From Nitrospiraceae bacterium (lineage in GTDB: Bacteria; Nitrospirota; Nitrospiria; Nitrospirales; Nitrospiraceae): a DNA stretch of 64,000 nt. A program made the position numbers and the translations under genes. Under the pieces are notes generated by a model. It made no database searches and had not been told where the DNA came from. It saw only the letters and a program-made list of their open reading frames with translations. Positions 24,893-34,159 of this stretch are shown here, piece after piece. The stretch's first letter is position 1; every line of letters begins with the position of its first letter. The stretch covers positions 1-64,000 of the forward strand of contig CAKKRE010000003.1 of NCBI GenBank assembly GCA_919902505.1, in the 5' to 3' direction.

Positions 24893-26863
24893 TCACTTTT
24901 GCCTGTGCGGAGCGATCGGCGCAAGACCGGCGACCGTTTCTATGCCGGCGGGAGACTGCGCGGGGTCTTCGGCCAGGAGACCATCGGTCTCGCCTCCCCG
25001 CTCCCGGATCAACGATGTGCCGACCGGGCAGTAGGTGGGAAGGATGGCGCAGAGGAGGGCCAGCACCTTCGACACATTACCCTCCGCAGCAGACTCCTCC
25101 AGTCTGGCCACAAGCCCGGACAACTGAGCGAAATTGCGCGCAGGGTCCGGCCGGATACAGAGGACTTTCTGAACCGCAGTCGACTCCACCGTTTCGTGAC
25201 CGGCGACCAGTTCCTCCGTCAGTTTCTCGCCCGGCCTGCAACCGAGATAGGTCAAGGCAATGTCTTTGTCGGGGACCAGTCCGGACAAACGAATCAGATT
25301 GCGCGCCATCTCCACCACGCTGATCTGCTCGCCCATCTCCAACACGAAGAGTTCCCCTCCCCTGGCCAACCGTGCGGCCTGGAGCACCAGATGCACGGCC
25401 TCGGTCATCAGCATGAAATAGCGCTTCATGTTGGGGTCCGTAATTGTCACCGGCCCGCCCGCTTTGATCTGCGCCAGAAAGAGCGGGACCACGCTGCCAT
25501 TGCTGCCCAATACATTCCCGAATCGCACGGTGGCAAACACCGTCCGGGACGTTCGGGCCAACCGCTGCATAAGCAGTTCCGCAACTCCCTTGCTCGCCCC
25601 CATCACGCTGACCGGATTCACCGCCTTGTCCGTCGAGATCAGGATGAACCGGTCGACTTCATGCCGATGGGCGGCTTCTGCGACCACCCTGGTCCCGCCA
25701 ACATTGTTCAAGACGGCTTCGCAGGGATTTCCCTCCATCAGCGGCACATGCTTATGCGCGGCGGCATGAAACACCAGCGTCGGGCGATACTCGGCAAACA
25801 ACCGGTTCATCTGACCGACCTCGGTGACGTCGCCGATCACCGGAGCCACGAACGTCTTACCGGCCGCCACTAATTCGTTCACAACGGCAAAAAGCCCGTT
25901 CTCATAACGGTCCAGCAACACTAACGATGCCGGAGCCAGCCCGGCGACCTGCCGGCATAATTCCGCGCCGATCGACCCTCCGGCTCCGGTCACCAACACC
26001 CGCTCCCCCTGCACCAACGCACGCAGCGGTTCAGGATCCAGATCGACCGGAACCCGGTCAAGCAAGTCTTCGATGGACAGATTGCGGATCTGGCTGACCT
26101 CGACCCGGCACTGCAACAGATCCCGCAAGTTCGGCAGGGTTTGAATGGGGAGATGGAACGGTTCCAGCGCCTTCACCACCGCCCGAATCGTGGCGGGCGC
26201 GGCGCTCGGCATGGCCACAAGCACCACGTCGGGAGCCTGTCGGGCGATGATGTGAGACAGGCAATCCCGGTCTCCCAGGACTCTCACCCCATGAATGCGG
26301 TGCCCGACTTTCGCCGGATTGTCGTCAACGAACCCGATCGGACGATAGCCGTAGGAAGGATTGTTGCGCATTTCCCGCACGATCATCGCTCCGGCATCCC
26401 CGGCGCCGATAATCAGCACCCGCTTTCGGTCGGCCCCAAGCCAACGCGCTTCCCGAATCAGCCGGGGAAGCACCCGCAACCCGGCCAGCAGGCACCACAG
26501 CAGTAAGGCGTCGATGACAAAAATGGAGGATGGATAGGCTCGCGTGCCCAGCCCGAATCGCACCAACCCGGCAAAGGCCAACGAGCTGACGGCGATACTC
26601 AGCGCAAGATTACGGAGGTCCCAAAGACCGGTGTACCGCCAGATGCCGTCATAGAGCCGGAAGGGGTAGAAGGTGAGCGCCCGGATCGTTAATAGCAAAG
26701 GGAGCATCGCGGCAAACAGATCCCATTCCTGCGCAGGAATGTTTCCATCGAAGCGAAGCAGAAACGCCACCCAGTTCGAAAGCGCAGCCAGTCCTAAGTG
26801 ACCCGTAAACAGCAGCAGGCGCCGCTGAACCACGGAAAAGACTGTGGGGAACAGGATCGGCAT
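24893..26863 (-). CDS. Membrane-bound nucleotide-sugar 4,6-dehydratase (CapD/PglF/WbpM family)
   Basis: Four N-terminal membrane helices and a CoA-binding-like Rossmann domain (VLIIGAGDAGAMIVREM) precede the catalytic SDR domain. That domain has GAGGSIG for NAD binding, STDKAVNP, and SVMGASKG. In the last, Met stands where most SDRs have the catalytic Tyr, which is the rule in PglF/WbpM-type UDP-GlcNAc 4,6-dehydratases. The 656-residue length fits. The product, a UDP-4-keto-6-deoxy sugar, is a usual substrate for the aminotransferase encoded upstream. Confidence 0.92.
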   Translation of the reverse strand: MPILFPTVFSVVQRRLLLFTGHLGLAALSNWVAFLLRFDGNIPAQEWDLFAAMLPLLLTIRALTFYPFRLYDGIWRYTGLWDLRNLALSIAVSSLAFAGLVRFGLGTRAYPSSIFVIDALLLWCLLAGLRVLPRLIREARWLGADRKRVLIIGAGDAGAMIVREMRNNPSYGYRPIGFVDDNPAKVGHRIHGVRVLGDRDCLSHIIARQAPDVVLVAMPSAAPATIRAVVKALEPFHLPIQTLPNLRDLLQCRVEVSQIRNLSIEDLLDRVPVDLDPEPLRALVQGERVLVTGAGGSIGAELCRQVAGLAPASLVLLDRYENGLFAVVNELVAAGKTFVAPVIGDVTEVGQMNRLFAEYRPTLVFHAAAHKHVPLMEGNPCEAVLNNVGGTRVVAEAAHRHEVDRFILISTDKAVNPVSVMGASKGVAELLMQRLARTSRTVFATVRFGNVLGSNGSVVPLFLAQIKAGGPVTITDPNMKRYFMLMTEAVHLVLQAARLARGGELFVLEMGEQISVVEMARNLIRLSGLVPDKDIALTYLGCRPGEKLTEELVAGHETVESTAVQKVLCIRPDPARNFAQLSGLVARLEESAAEGNVSKVLALLCAILPTYCPVGTSLIRERGGETDGLLAEDPAQSPAGIETVAGLAPIAPHRQK

Positions 26864-27030
26864 GACTCAGTCCGAACAATAGGATCTTCTGAGGACCATT
26901 GCCTCAAGTCATACTCACGAACATACCCCGTCTACAACAGCCGAATCCAGCCCTAGGATAAGTCCCAGGTCGTGCGGCGGCGGGAGGAATCGAACATGCG
27001 GGAGAAAACGGCGAGTCCGGTGCGAAATGG

Positions 27031-27807
27031 CTAGGCTGGTCGAGCGACCATGAATAGGACCTTGTAGCCGTCAACCGGACGATCGGAGGGAACGGGTTGA
27101 GGTGCGGTATATGCGGCCATCCCCTCCTGCACAGTGCTCGGGAAGGGAACGAGATGACCCAGAAACAGGCGTTTGAGCAGTTGCTTCCCGTCCATCGTGG
27201 ATGGGATCAGGTGCCATTTGACCGCGACGCGCTTGAGCCAGGACAGGCAGAGAGCCCTAGCCGACGCCTTCGCAGTCGAGAATGCACCGAAACTCTCGGA
27301 CTGAAACCCGGCCTCCTGAAGCAGGACGGACAATTGGTGCGCCGAGTAATACCGGCGACTGTGGGGGCTGGGATTAAAATCCAGCCACTCCGGGTTTACG
27401 GTGCAGAGAAGGAGGACCCCCTGAGGGGTCAACACCCGACGGCACTCCTGCAAGAAGGAGGGGAAGCGTTCGATGTAATACATCGCTTCATAACACACGA
27501 CCACATCTCGGGTTGCGGTGCCCAGCGGCAACGCGTCGGCAGACAAACGCAACAAGGGTAGCGTACGGGGCGAGAGGCGCCGGGCACTGTCGATCAACTC
27601 CGCCGTGACATCTCCGCCGATCGCGTGCCCAGCCTGTTGAGCAAGATATCTTAGGCCAATACCTTCCCCACAGGCCACCTCCAACAGCCGTTTCCCCCGA
27701 CTGAATTCCGACGCAAAGCGATAGCGCGCATAGAGCATGGACAACGCCTCTTGCGTCACCCGGTCCCCGGCTTTTTCGGTCACAGCGCTGTAGTCGAGCA
27801 CACTCAC
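27031..27807 (-). CDS. Class I SAM-dependent methyltransferase
   Basis: A 258-residue enzyme of the Methyltransf_11 type. Motif I is LLEVACGEGIGLRYL, the acidic end of strand 2 is in IGGDVTAE, and motif IV-like VVVCYEAMYYIE follows. The GTG start at 27807 overlaps the stop codon of the aminotransferase gene (GTGA), which fixes the start; the open frame upstream of it is a shadow of that gene. In this polysaccharide locus the likely target is a sugar hydroxyl or amino group, but the specificity cannot be read from the sequence. It is the last gene of the run starting at 39659. Confidence 0.85.
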   Translation of the reverse strand: MSVLDYSAVTEKAGDRVTQEALSMLYARYRFASEFSRGKRLLEVACGEGIGLRYLAQQAGHAIGGDVTAELIDSARRLSPRTLPLLRLSADALPLGTATRDVVVCYEAMYYIERFPSFLQECRRVLTPQGVLLLCTVNPEWLDFNPSPHSRRYYSAHQLSVLLQEAGFQSESFGAFSTAKASARALCLSWLKRVAVKWHLIPSTMDGKQLLKRLFLGHLVPFPSTVQEGMAAYTAPQPVPSDRPVDGYKVLFMVARPA

Positions 27808-28916
27808 GGCTGCGTTGAGAAGAACGATTGGAGGCAGGCAACAGTCGTGGCAACATGGTCGTCCGTGGTCTCTGCGCTCATCGGCAGAGACAAAACCTCC
27901 CGGCAGAGTGCCGTGGTTTTCGGTACAGCCGGAGTAGCGAGCCCTAATCCTGAGTGCTCCCACATTGGTTTCGGCCAATGGACCAGGGTTTCGACGCCCT
28001 GCTCCTTCAGGTAGGCCCGCAGCCGGTCGCGGACATCCGTACGTACCACGTAATTCTGATAGATGTCGTGGTGGCGAGTCTGATCGAAATGAGGCAGGCG
28101 TAATTGTCTGATCCCGGAAAGTCCCTGGCGATACAAATCCGCCATGCGCCGGCGGTGAATGATCCATTCAGGCAGATGGCGCAATTTCACATCCAACACG
28201 GCGGCCTGCACGTTGTCCAGGAGGGCGGTCTGCCCATGGTAGTGGTACTCGCCCGTTTCACGATCCTCGCCGTTATACCGCAAGAGCGTGGCCATGCGCG
28301 CAAGGCCGGGATCGTTCGTCGTGATCGCCCCGCCATCGCCGAATCCCCCGAGCACCTTGAAGGGATAGAAACTAAAACAGCCTGCACGCCCCTGACTCCC
28401 GGCGCGTTTGCCGTCATAGGTTGCTCCGAGGGCCTGGGCTGCATCCTCAATCACAGCCAGTCCGCGCTTGTCGGCGATCGCCAGAATCCTGTCCATCTCG
28501 CACACCCGGCCATTGAGATGAACCGGCAACAGGGCTTTGGTTTTCGGCGTGATCGCGCGTTCGATCAGACCCGCATCCATGTTGTGATCAGCCCCCACGT
28601 CGATCAGCACCGGATGCGCCCCGCAATGAACAATGGCGGACACGGTCGCCACAAACGTATGGGCCACGGTGATCACCTCATGGCCCGGCCCGACGCCCGC
28701 GCCAAGAAGGGCGAAGAACAACGCATGGTAGCCGCTGTTGACGCCAACGGCATATTTCACGCCCACGAATTCGGCCAGGTGCCGCTCGAAATCCTTGAGC
28801 TGGTGCCGGTTGACCAGATCGCCGTTCGCCAGGCACCCCGTGATCGCGGCGTCGATCTCCGGCTTGAGTTTCGCATAGTGACTGCGCGGATCGATGAAGG
28901 GAACCTGATACGCCAT
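27804..28916 (-). CDS. DegT/DnrJ/EryC1/StrS-family sugar aminotransferase
   Basis: A PLP enzyme that usually transaminates a nucleotide-bound keto-sugar. The fold-type I signature is clear: GVNSGYHALFFAL near the N-terminus, IEDAAQALGA with the PLP-binding Asp, and the Schiff-base Lys in SFYPFKVLGGFGDGGA. Also typical are QTALLDNVQAAVL and a late NYVVR. The start at 28916 gives the normal family beginning VPFIDP. Together with the 4,6-dehydratase it could make a 4- or 3-amino-deoxy sugar. The gene is coupled by overlap to the methyltransferase and lies 17 bp after the E1beta-like gene. Confidence 0.92.
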   Translation of the reverse strand: MAYQVPFIDPRSHYAKLKPEIDAAITGCLANGDLVNRHQLKDFERHLAEFVGVKYAVGVNSGYHALFFALLGAGVGPGHEVITVAHTFVATVSAIVHCGAHPVLIDVGADHNMDAGLIERAITPKTKALLPVHLNGRVCEMDRILAIADKRGLAVIEDAAQALGATYDGKRAGSQGRAGCFSFYPFKVLGGFGDGGAITTNDPGLARMATLLRYNGEDRETGEYHYHGQTALLDNVQAAVLDVKLRHLPEWIIHRRRMADLYRQGLSGIRQLRLPHFDQTRHHDIYQNYVVRTDVRDRLRAYLKEQGVETLVHWPKPMWEHSGLGLATPAVPKTTALCREVLSLPMSAETTDDHVATTVACLQSFFSTQP

Positions 28917-28933
28917 AAGAAGTGACCGACTAC

Positions 28934-29908
28934 CTACAGGAGGACTTTCTCTACACTCGCGACGATATCCTTGGCGCCAACATAATAGGCTTGCTCGAGC
29001 ACGGCAGAGGTGGGGGCGGGCACATCCGGCAAGCAGACACGGACAATCGGAGCCTTCAACGCATGGAAGATGTCGCCGGCGACCGCAGCGGCGATGTCGG
29101 CCGCGATCCCGCCGCTCATCCATGCCGCGTCGGCGATGACCAACCGACCGGTTTTCCCCACGGAAGAATACACCAGATCACGATCCCAGGGTTTAATCGT
29201 CCGCAAATCGATCAACTCCACGTCGATGCCCCGTTGTGCCAGCGTCTCCGCGGCCTTGACCGCTTCAGCCGCCATATACGACGTCGCGACGACGGTTACC
29301 TTTTTGCCGCTGCGGCGGATCACCCCCGACCCGATCGGCACCTCATAGAGACCTTCCGGCACGTCCCCCTCTGAGTCATACAACCAGCGATCGTCGAGGT
29401 AGAGCACCGGATTCCCGTCTCGGACGGCCGCAACCAGCAACCCCTTCGCGTCATAGGGGGTAGCAGGCATGACGACTTTCAATCCAGGAACATGCGCGAA
29501 CAGCGCCTGCAACGCTTGTGAATGCTGTGCGCCCTGCTCGCCCCCTCGGTTGATGACCGAGCGTATGACGACCGGCACACTCACCTGCCCGCCGAACAGA
29601 TACGACCAGTTGGCCGCCTGATTCACGATCGGGTCGACCGCCAACAGCATGAAATCCATCCGGGCATGAAACACAATCGGACGCATACCGACAATCGCCG
29701 CCCCGATCGCCGCGCCGGTCGTCGCGTTTTCGGAAACGGGACAGTCGAACACCCGTTCGCGTCCGAACTCCTTGTCCAAGTCGAGCAGACTCTTGCCCGC
29801 ATACCAGGGGTTCCAGACTCCCTGTCCGCAGACAAATACCCGCGGATCATGCCGCAAGAGTTCGGCATGGGCTTCTCGTATCGCCTGCGCATAGGTGAAC
29901 TGCCGCAT
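28934..29908 (-). CDS. Thiamine-diphosphate enzyme beta subunit (2-oxo acid dehydrogenase E1beta / transketolase C-half type)
   Basis: The protein has the order of pyrimidine-binding domain (FTYAQAIREAH, then PVSENATTGAAIGAA with the activating Glu) and transketolase C-terminal domain (VTVVATSYMAAEAVKAAE, DLRTIKPWD). The GGEQGAQHSQ segment is the E1beta hallmark. At 324 residues it is normal. It follows the E1alpha gene by 7 bp. No lipoyl acyltransferase (E2) or dihydrolipoyl dehydrogenase (E3) gene is in the window. A role in building a branched or acylated sugar, rather than in central metabolism, is therefore suggested by location; this is inference. Confidence 0.88.
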   Translation of the reverse strand: MRQFTYAQAIREAHAELLRHDPRVFVCGQGVWNPWYAGKSLLDLDKEFGRERVFDCPVSENATTGAAIGAAIVGMRPIVFHARMDFMLLAVDPIVNQAANWSYLFGGQVSVPVVIRSVINRGGEQGAQHSQALQALFAHVPGLKVVMPATPYDAKGLLVAAVRDGNPVLYLDDRWLYDSEGDVPEGLYEVPIGSGVIRRSGKKVTVVATSYMAAEAVKAAETLAQRGIDVELIDLRTIKPWDRDLVYSSVGKTGRLVIADAAWMSGGIAADIAAAVAGDIFHALKAPIVRVCLPDVPAPTSAVLEQAYYVGAKDIVASVEKVLL

Positions 29909-29915
29909 AGGGTAC

Positions 29916-30911
29916 CTAGGTTCTCCGTGGCGCATAGACATGCCTGAACAGATCGCTGTCGTCGGGCAGAGGTGATTCACGGGCAAATGTCACGGCCGCC
30001 TCGATTTCGCCCCGGACGGCGGGCTCCAGTGCATCCAGGTCTTCTACCGACAGGCCCTCTTCAATCAAACGCCGTCTTAACCGCAGGATAGGATCCTTGG
30101 GCATCCATTCATCCAACTCGCTGCGGCGGCGCTCCCCGACTTCAAGATCCCAGGCCGGACCGACATGACCGCGCCACCGGTATGTCCGGCACTCCAGCAG
30201 ACAAGGCCCTGCACCGGCCCTCGCCTGCGCCACGGCCTGCGTCGCGCCATCGCGCACCGCCAACGCATCATTCCCATCCAGACGTATACCAGGCATGCCC
30301 GCGGCATCGGCGGCCTGGACGATGTTGTCCTTCAGACGACGAGCCGACAGCGGCATATGCGTGGAATAAAAGTTATTCTCACACACAAATAGCACGGGAA
30401 GGCGATAGAGCGCAGCCAGATTCAGGGACTCGTGAAAATGCCCCTCCTCCGTGGCACCGTCGCCGAAAAAGGCCACGGCCACGTGCGGCTCGTGACGAAG
30501 CTTGGACGCCAGCCCGGCGCCCACCGCCAGAGGAATGGTCGCCCCGACCAGCGGGACCGTCCCGTACAACCCCTGCGCGGGAGCGACGAGATGCATGGAT
30601 CCCCCTCGCCCCTTCGAGCAGCCGGTCACTCGGCCGAACACTTCCGCCATCATCTCCGGCAAGTCTCCACCCTTCGCCAGATAGTGGCCATGCGAGCGAT
30701 GCCCCCCCCACACCGTATCCTGCCGGCTCAATGCCGCGCAGACACCGGCGGCGATCGCCTCCTGCCCGATGGACAGGTGACACGGAGTCTTGATCTCTCC
30801 CGCGGAGACTAATTCCCCAATCCGTTCCTCAACGAGACGAATCAGCAGCATTATCCGCAACAGGGATCGACCGGCCGCTGCGGCGCCACCGACCTGCATG
30901 ATTGCATCCAC
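29916..30911 (-). CDS. Thiamine-diphosphate enzyme alpha subunit (2-oxo acid dehydrogenase E1alpha type)
   Basis: The ThDP-binding motif begins GDGATEEGHFHESLNLAAL and closes with CENN. RGHVGPAW lies in the phosphorylation-loop region, where mitochondrial enzymes have their regulatory Ser. GGHRSHGHYLAKGGD and KGRGGSMH are also characteristic of E1alpha. It forms the usual alpha2beta2 pair with the next gene. GTG 30911 is chosen because AGAAGGGG lies 7 nt before it; ATG 30899 is possible. The pair lies between the initiating sugar transferase and the sugar aminotransferase. It should act on a metabolite of the polysaccharide pathway, for example by transferring a two-carbon unit to a keto-sugar. 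Confidence 0.88.
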   Translation of the reverse strand: MDAIMQVGGAAAAGRSLLRIMLLIRLVEERIGELVSAGEIKTPCHLSIGQEAIAAGVCAALSRQDTVWGGHRSHGHYLAKGGDLPEMMAEVFGRVTGCSKGRGGSMHLVAPAQGLYGTVPLVGATIPLAVGAGLASKLRHEPHVAVAFFGDGATEEGHFHESLNLAALYRLPVLFVCENNFYSTHMPLSARRLKDNIVQAADAAGMPGIRLDGNDALAVRDGATQAVAQARAGAGPCLLECRTYRWRGHVGPAWDLEVGERRRSELDEWMPKDPILRLRRRLIEEGLSVEDLDALEPAVRGEIEAAVTFARESPLPDDSDLFRHVYAPRRT

Positions 30912-30915
30912 GCGA

Positions 30916-31545
30916 CTACCCCTTCTCCGGCACGAAAGTGACCCCGTGTGACCGTTTCCCGCCAACCAGCGCAACCAGCGTATGCATAAGAATTTGCAGA
31001 TCCGTCCGAAAGCTGCGCCGACGCACGTACTCCAATTGCAGGTGAATCTTCACCGGGCGGATCGTTTCCAGATAAGTCTTTTCAGGATCGGGGCTTCCCT
31101 CCAGCAAGGCCCCTTCATCGATATTCCACAAGCTTGCCCAGTCCGTCAACCCAGGCCGCACCGCCAGAATGGCGCACTCCTCTTCAGTGTAGAGATCAAC
31201 ATACTGTTGCACCTCCGGTCGAGGGCCCACCAGGCTCATGTCTCCGACGCATACATTGAACAACTGCGGCAACTCATCCAGCTTATACCGTCGTAACCAA
31301 CGCCCGATCGTGGTCACGCGTGGATCGTCGGCCGGCGTCGAAGGACCACCGAGCGCATCGGCCCGTTCCAGCATCGTCCGGAATTTATACATGCGAAACG
31401 GTCTCCCCCCCAGCCCCACGCGAGAACCACGATACAACACCGCGCCGCCGTCACCGAGCTTGACGAGCATGGCCAGCACCAGCAGCAGCGGGCTCAGCAA
31501 CAGCAGGGCACAGGAGGCGACCACGAGATCGAAGAGGCGCTTCAT
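30916..31545 (-). CDS. Initiating sugar-phosphate transferase (PglC/WcaJ-type monotopic PGT)
   Basis: This enzyme links the first sugar-1-phosphate to undecaprenyl phosphate at the cytoplasmic membrane. The N-terminal re-entrant hydrophobic helix (KRLFDLVVASCALLLLSP) is followed by the family's core motifs: YRGSRVGLGGRPFRMYKFRTM, RVTTIGRWLRRYKLDELPQL, and DMSLVGPRPE with the catalytic region. VRPGLTDWASLW also fits. At 209 residues it is the small, catalytic-domain-only form, without the four-helix N-terminal domain of WbaP. The start at 31545 avoids overlap with the upstream glycosyltransferase. Confidence 0.93.
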   Translation of the reverse strand: MKRLFDLVVASCALLLLSPLLLVLAMLVKLGDGGAVLYRGSRVGLGGRPFRMYKFRTMLERADALGGPSTPADDPRVTTIGRWLRRYKLDELPQLFNVCVGDMSLVGPRPEVQQYVDLYTEEECAILAVRPGLTDWASLWNIDEGALLEGSPDPEKTYLETIRPVKIHLQLEYVRRRSFRTDLQILMHTLVALVGGKRSHGVTFVPEKG

Positions 31546-31576
31546 GACAGACACATCTCCATTCGCCGCATGAACA

Positions 31577-32719
31577 TCAGTGCTCGACCGCAGATGCACC
31601 TCCGGCGCCTGCGAGTCCCAGCTTTCTCCAGAACCGGGGCAGGCTGATCAACCGCACGAGCCCCCACAGAGACCCCAGCCCATACCCCAGATGCAGCGCC
31701 GCAAAGACGACCGGCATCAGGATAAGGGTGGAGAAGGACTTGTTTGTCCAAGCCACATGAACAGAAGCCGCCACATTCACCATGCCATACGCCGCAAAGA
31801 TCGCGCCACTCACCCAGAACCACGGTTGCACGACGAGACCCGCTGTTGCCGTCACCAGCAGTGTCGTTACAAAGAGCAACGGAATGAGATGACGAAGGGA
31901 GACCGGCATACCGTCACTATAGGCAAAGGGCAACATGGCCCACAAGCCATTGTTCCAGTTCTGTCGCCAGAACGCGGACAGGGTGGAACGGGCAAAATAT
32001 TCACTCGCCACGTCAGGCACCAGCAACATACGCCCGCCCGTTTTCCGCAAACGGAGACTGAAATCCATGTCCTGCCCTCGGATCAGGTCCACGTTAAATG
32101 GACCTTGGCGATCGATCGATGCGGGCGCGAGAGGCACAACTCCGTTCGCCCGGGAACCCTCCGGTGCCGGAACACGCGCGAAAACCTCTCTTCGATAACA
32201 GCCGCAAAACACCGTATCGACCCACGTCGCAGCGGACACGTGAATGCGGAAATATGAGTTCCCCACTCCGAACGGATGGCTCAACGCGGCAGCAATCGCC
32301 TGACCGACCGGAGAATCCACCGCGGGAACGGTCCGCATCAGACCGCAGGCCACATCGGCATCATGCTCGTACAGCGCCTCGACGCACCGCCGGATGTAGC
32401 CCCGCTCCAGGCGCGCATGCGCATCCACCCGGAGCACCACGTCCCCTTGTGCCTCGCGTACACCGAGATTGAGGGCCTTTGGCGTGGTCCTGCCGGGGTT
32501 ATCGATCACCCGGACACAGGCATGGCGTTGCGCATACGCCTCCAGCACGGCACGAGTTCCATCCTCACTCCTGCCGTCGACGACCAGTACGCCGAAGCGA
32601 TCGTCAGGATATCCGTTGCTCAAGATCGACGTCAGACAGCGCTCGATAAAGTCCGCCTCATTCCGGCATGGAACGAGAACCGTCACAAACGGCACTCTGT
32701 ATCCCGGCTCCATCTCCAT
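31577..32719 (-). CDS. Glycosyltransferase family 2, membrane-associated
   Basis: The catalytic GT-A domain begins VTVLVPCRNEADFIERCLTS, has the nucleotide-sugar-binding Asp in VVDGRSEDGT, a DXD-like VDAHAR, and the base region GQDMDFSLRLRK. Three or four hydrophobic helices at the end attach it to the membrane. At 380 residues it resembles succinoglycan-type enzymes (ExoA-like). The sugar and linkage cannot be predicted. Its start is 1 nt upstream of the polymerase stop, so translation is coupled to that gene. Confidence 0.9.
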   Translation of the reverse strand: MEMEPGYRVPFVTVLVPCRNEADFIERCLTSILSNGYPDDRFGVLVVDGRSEDGTRAVLEAYAQRHACVRVIDNPGRTTPKALNLGVREAQGDVVLRVDAHARLERGYIRRCVEALYEHDADVACGLMRTVPAVDSPVGQAIAAALSHPFGVGNSYFRIHVSAATWVDTVFCGCYRREVFARVPAPEGSRANGVVPLAPASIDRQGPFNVDLIRGQDMDFSLRLRKTGGRMLLVPDVASEYFARSTLSAFWRQNWNNGLWAMLPFAYSDGMPVSLRHLIPLLFVTTLLVTATAGLVVQPWFWVSGAIFAAYGMVNVAASVHVAWTNKSFSTLILMPVVFAALHLGYGLGSLWGLVRLISLPRFWRKLGLAGAGGASAVEH

Positions 32720-34147
32720 CTACTCCGTAGGCGCCGGAGCGGCAGCCGTCGACAGCGGGGCGAACAGGCGGGCAAGGAGACCGCTTCTAAACGAGGCAAT
32801 GGTCACGACGAGCATCGGCACCAACAGCCCTTCGATCACCAGGCCTTTATACCCTTCAAGGCCCGCTCGAATCAGGGGAGGAATATAGGCGACAAACCCC
32901 CATGGCGCCATGACCGCAAAGGCATACCGCCATCGCCCCCCTCGAGCCCGCGCGGCTTCCGCGCATAGATAGGCATTAAAACAACGGCCCCAGATCCATC
33001 CCCATAACACCGCGCCGAGTAGCAGTCCCGGCAGGCCGAAATTCAGGTACCAGCCGGTCGCATGGTGAATGCTGAAGCCCTGCTCGCCCACTCCTTCAAC
33101 AATGCCGACGCTCGATGCATAGTGGGAGTAAATATCCCCAGGCCTTTCCGGCCAGAGAATACGGGGCACGACCGAAAACAACAGCGACGTCAAACTTGAA
33201 CCATAGGTCAACGGCGAATGGAAATACAACGCACCGTAGAGAGACAGGTGCGCGCCGAACGCTTCGTTGCTCGCGTGAATTTCAGGCACCCACTGGACCG
33301 CATCCCACCAGGCGCCCCCTTCCCAAAGGTCCATGAGAGGAAAGGCCCGCAAAAAATCCACGAGTCCGATGCCCATGAACATCATCCCGGCTCCGGCGCC
33401 CACGAGTCCCCACTTCACCCTTCGCGTATTTGCGAGATAGAAAAATCCGCCGAGGATCAGTGCCGAGAAGAGCTCGTTCTTGTTCCCGAGCGCGGTCACA
33501 TAGAGGAACATGCCGCCCAGCAGCACACTATACCCGCCCCCGATGAGCCACGTGGCGTTGCCGGTGAGCCAGCGCCCCTGACGCCCAGTGAACCAGACCG
33601 CAATTCCGATGGCGAGAGAAAACAGCGCCACTCGGTTGAGCACTTGATGCAGGGTAAACAAAGGCACCATTTCCCCCAGCCCGCCGCGCGTCACCGAATA
33701 GCCTGACTTCCCCAACAGCACGGCAGTCGCCAACTGATCCTTGACGATGAGAAAGCTTGCTCCGGCCGCGAGTGCGGCGATGACGAGGAGAGCCGTATGC
33801 GAAACCCACAAGGCCGGCGCAGAGTGGTCGGCCTGCGGACCGTCCGTCCTCACCACAGCAAGGAGCGTCAACTCAATCACCAGGACAAACAGGGCATACA
33901 GCAGCAGGGTGCACAGGTACTCCCCGTTCAACTCCACCGGAAAGACCTTGCGGTACAGATAGTGATGTTGCTGCTGACTGTCCGCGCCTAGCCCGTCGGC
34001 GACGATAGACCAGCCGCCGTGGAGCGACCAAAAATACAGAAACGCGATCCCCAGAGGAAACGACAGGCTACCCGTTCTGGCGTAGAGCAAGGCGGCTAGC
34101 CCCGCGATCCCTGCCGTTGAGGCGGCGAGCACAAGATAAAATTCCAT
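32720..34147 (-). CDS. Polysaccharide polymerase-like multi-pass membrane protein (Wzy-type)
   Basis: About twelve hydrophobic helices and one large periplasmic loop (roughly residues 265-340, rich in His, Trp and Ser) match the topology of O-antigen polymerases. Primary sequence in this family is poorly conserved, so the call rests on topology and on the position between a carbamoyltransferase and a glycosyltransferase inside a complete Wzx/Wzy-type locus. No alternative polymerase is present. GTNK-type contacts cannot be identified with confidence. Confidence 0.7.
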   Translation of the reverse strand: MEFYLVLAASTAGIAGLAALLYARTGSLSFPLGIAFLYFWSLHGGWSIVADGLGADSQQQHHYLYRKVFPVELNGEYLCTLLLYALFVLVIELTLLAVVRTDGPQADHSAPALWVSHTALLVIAALAAGASFLIVKDQLATAVLLGKSGYSVTRGGLGEMVPLFTLHQVLNRVALFSLAIGIAVWFTGRQGRWLTGNATWLIGGGYSVLLGGMFLYVTALGNKNELFSALILGGFFYLANTRRVKWGLVGAGAGMMFMGIGLVDFLRAFPLMDLWEGGAWWDAVQWVPEIHASNEAFGAHLSLYGALYFHSPLTYGSSLTSLLFSVVPRILWPERPGDIYSHYASSVGIVEGVGEQGFSIHHATGWYLNFGLPGLLLGAVLWGWIWGRCFNAYLCAEAARARGGRWRYAFAVMAPWGFVAYIPPLIRAGLEGYKGLVIEGLLVPMLVVTIASFRSGLLARLFAPLSTAAAPAPTE

Positions 34148-34159
34148 GCGGCGCGTCCT

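Noticed and set aside
27808-28167. N-terminal extension of the methyltransferase frame
   Set aside because: This part overlaps the aminotransferase gene in another frame; the GTGA overlap at 27804-27807 fixes the true start.
28934-30911. Housekeeping pyruvate dehydrogenase operon
   Set aside because: E2 and E3 genes are absent and both neighbours are polysaccharide genes, so a central-metabolic role is not supported by context.
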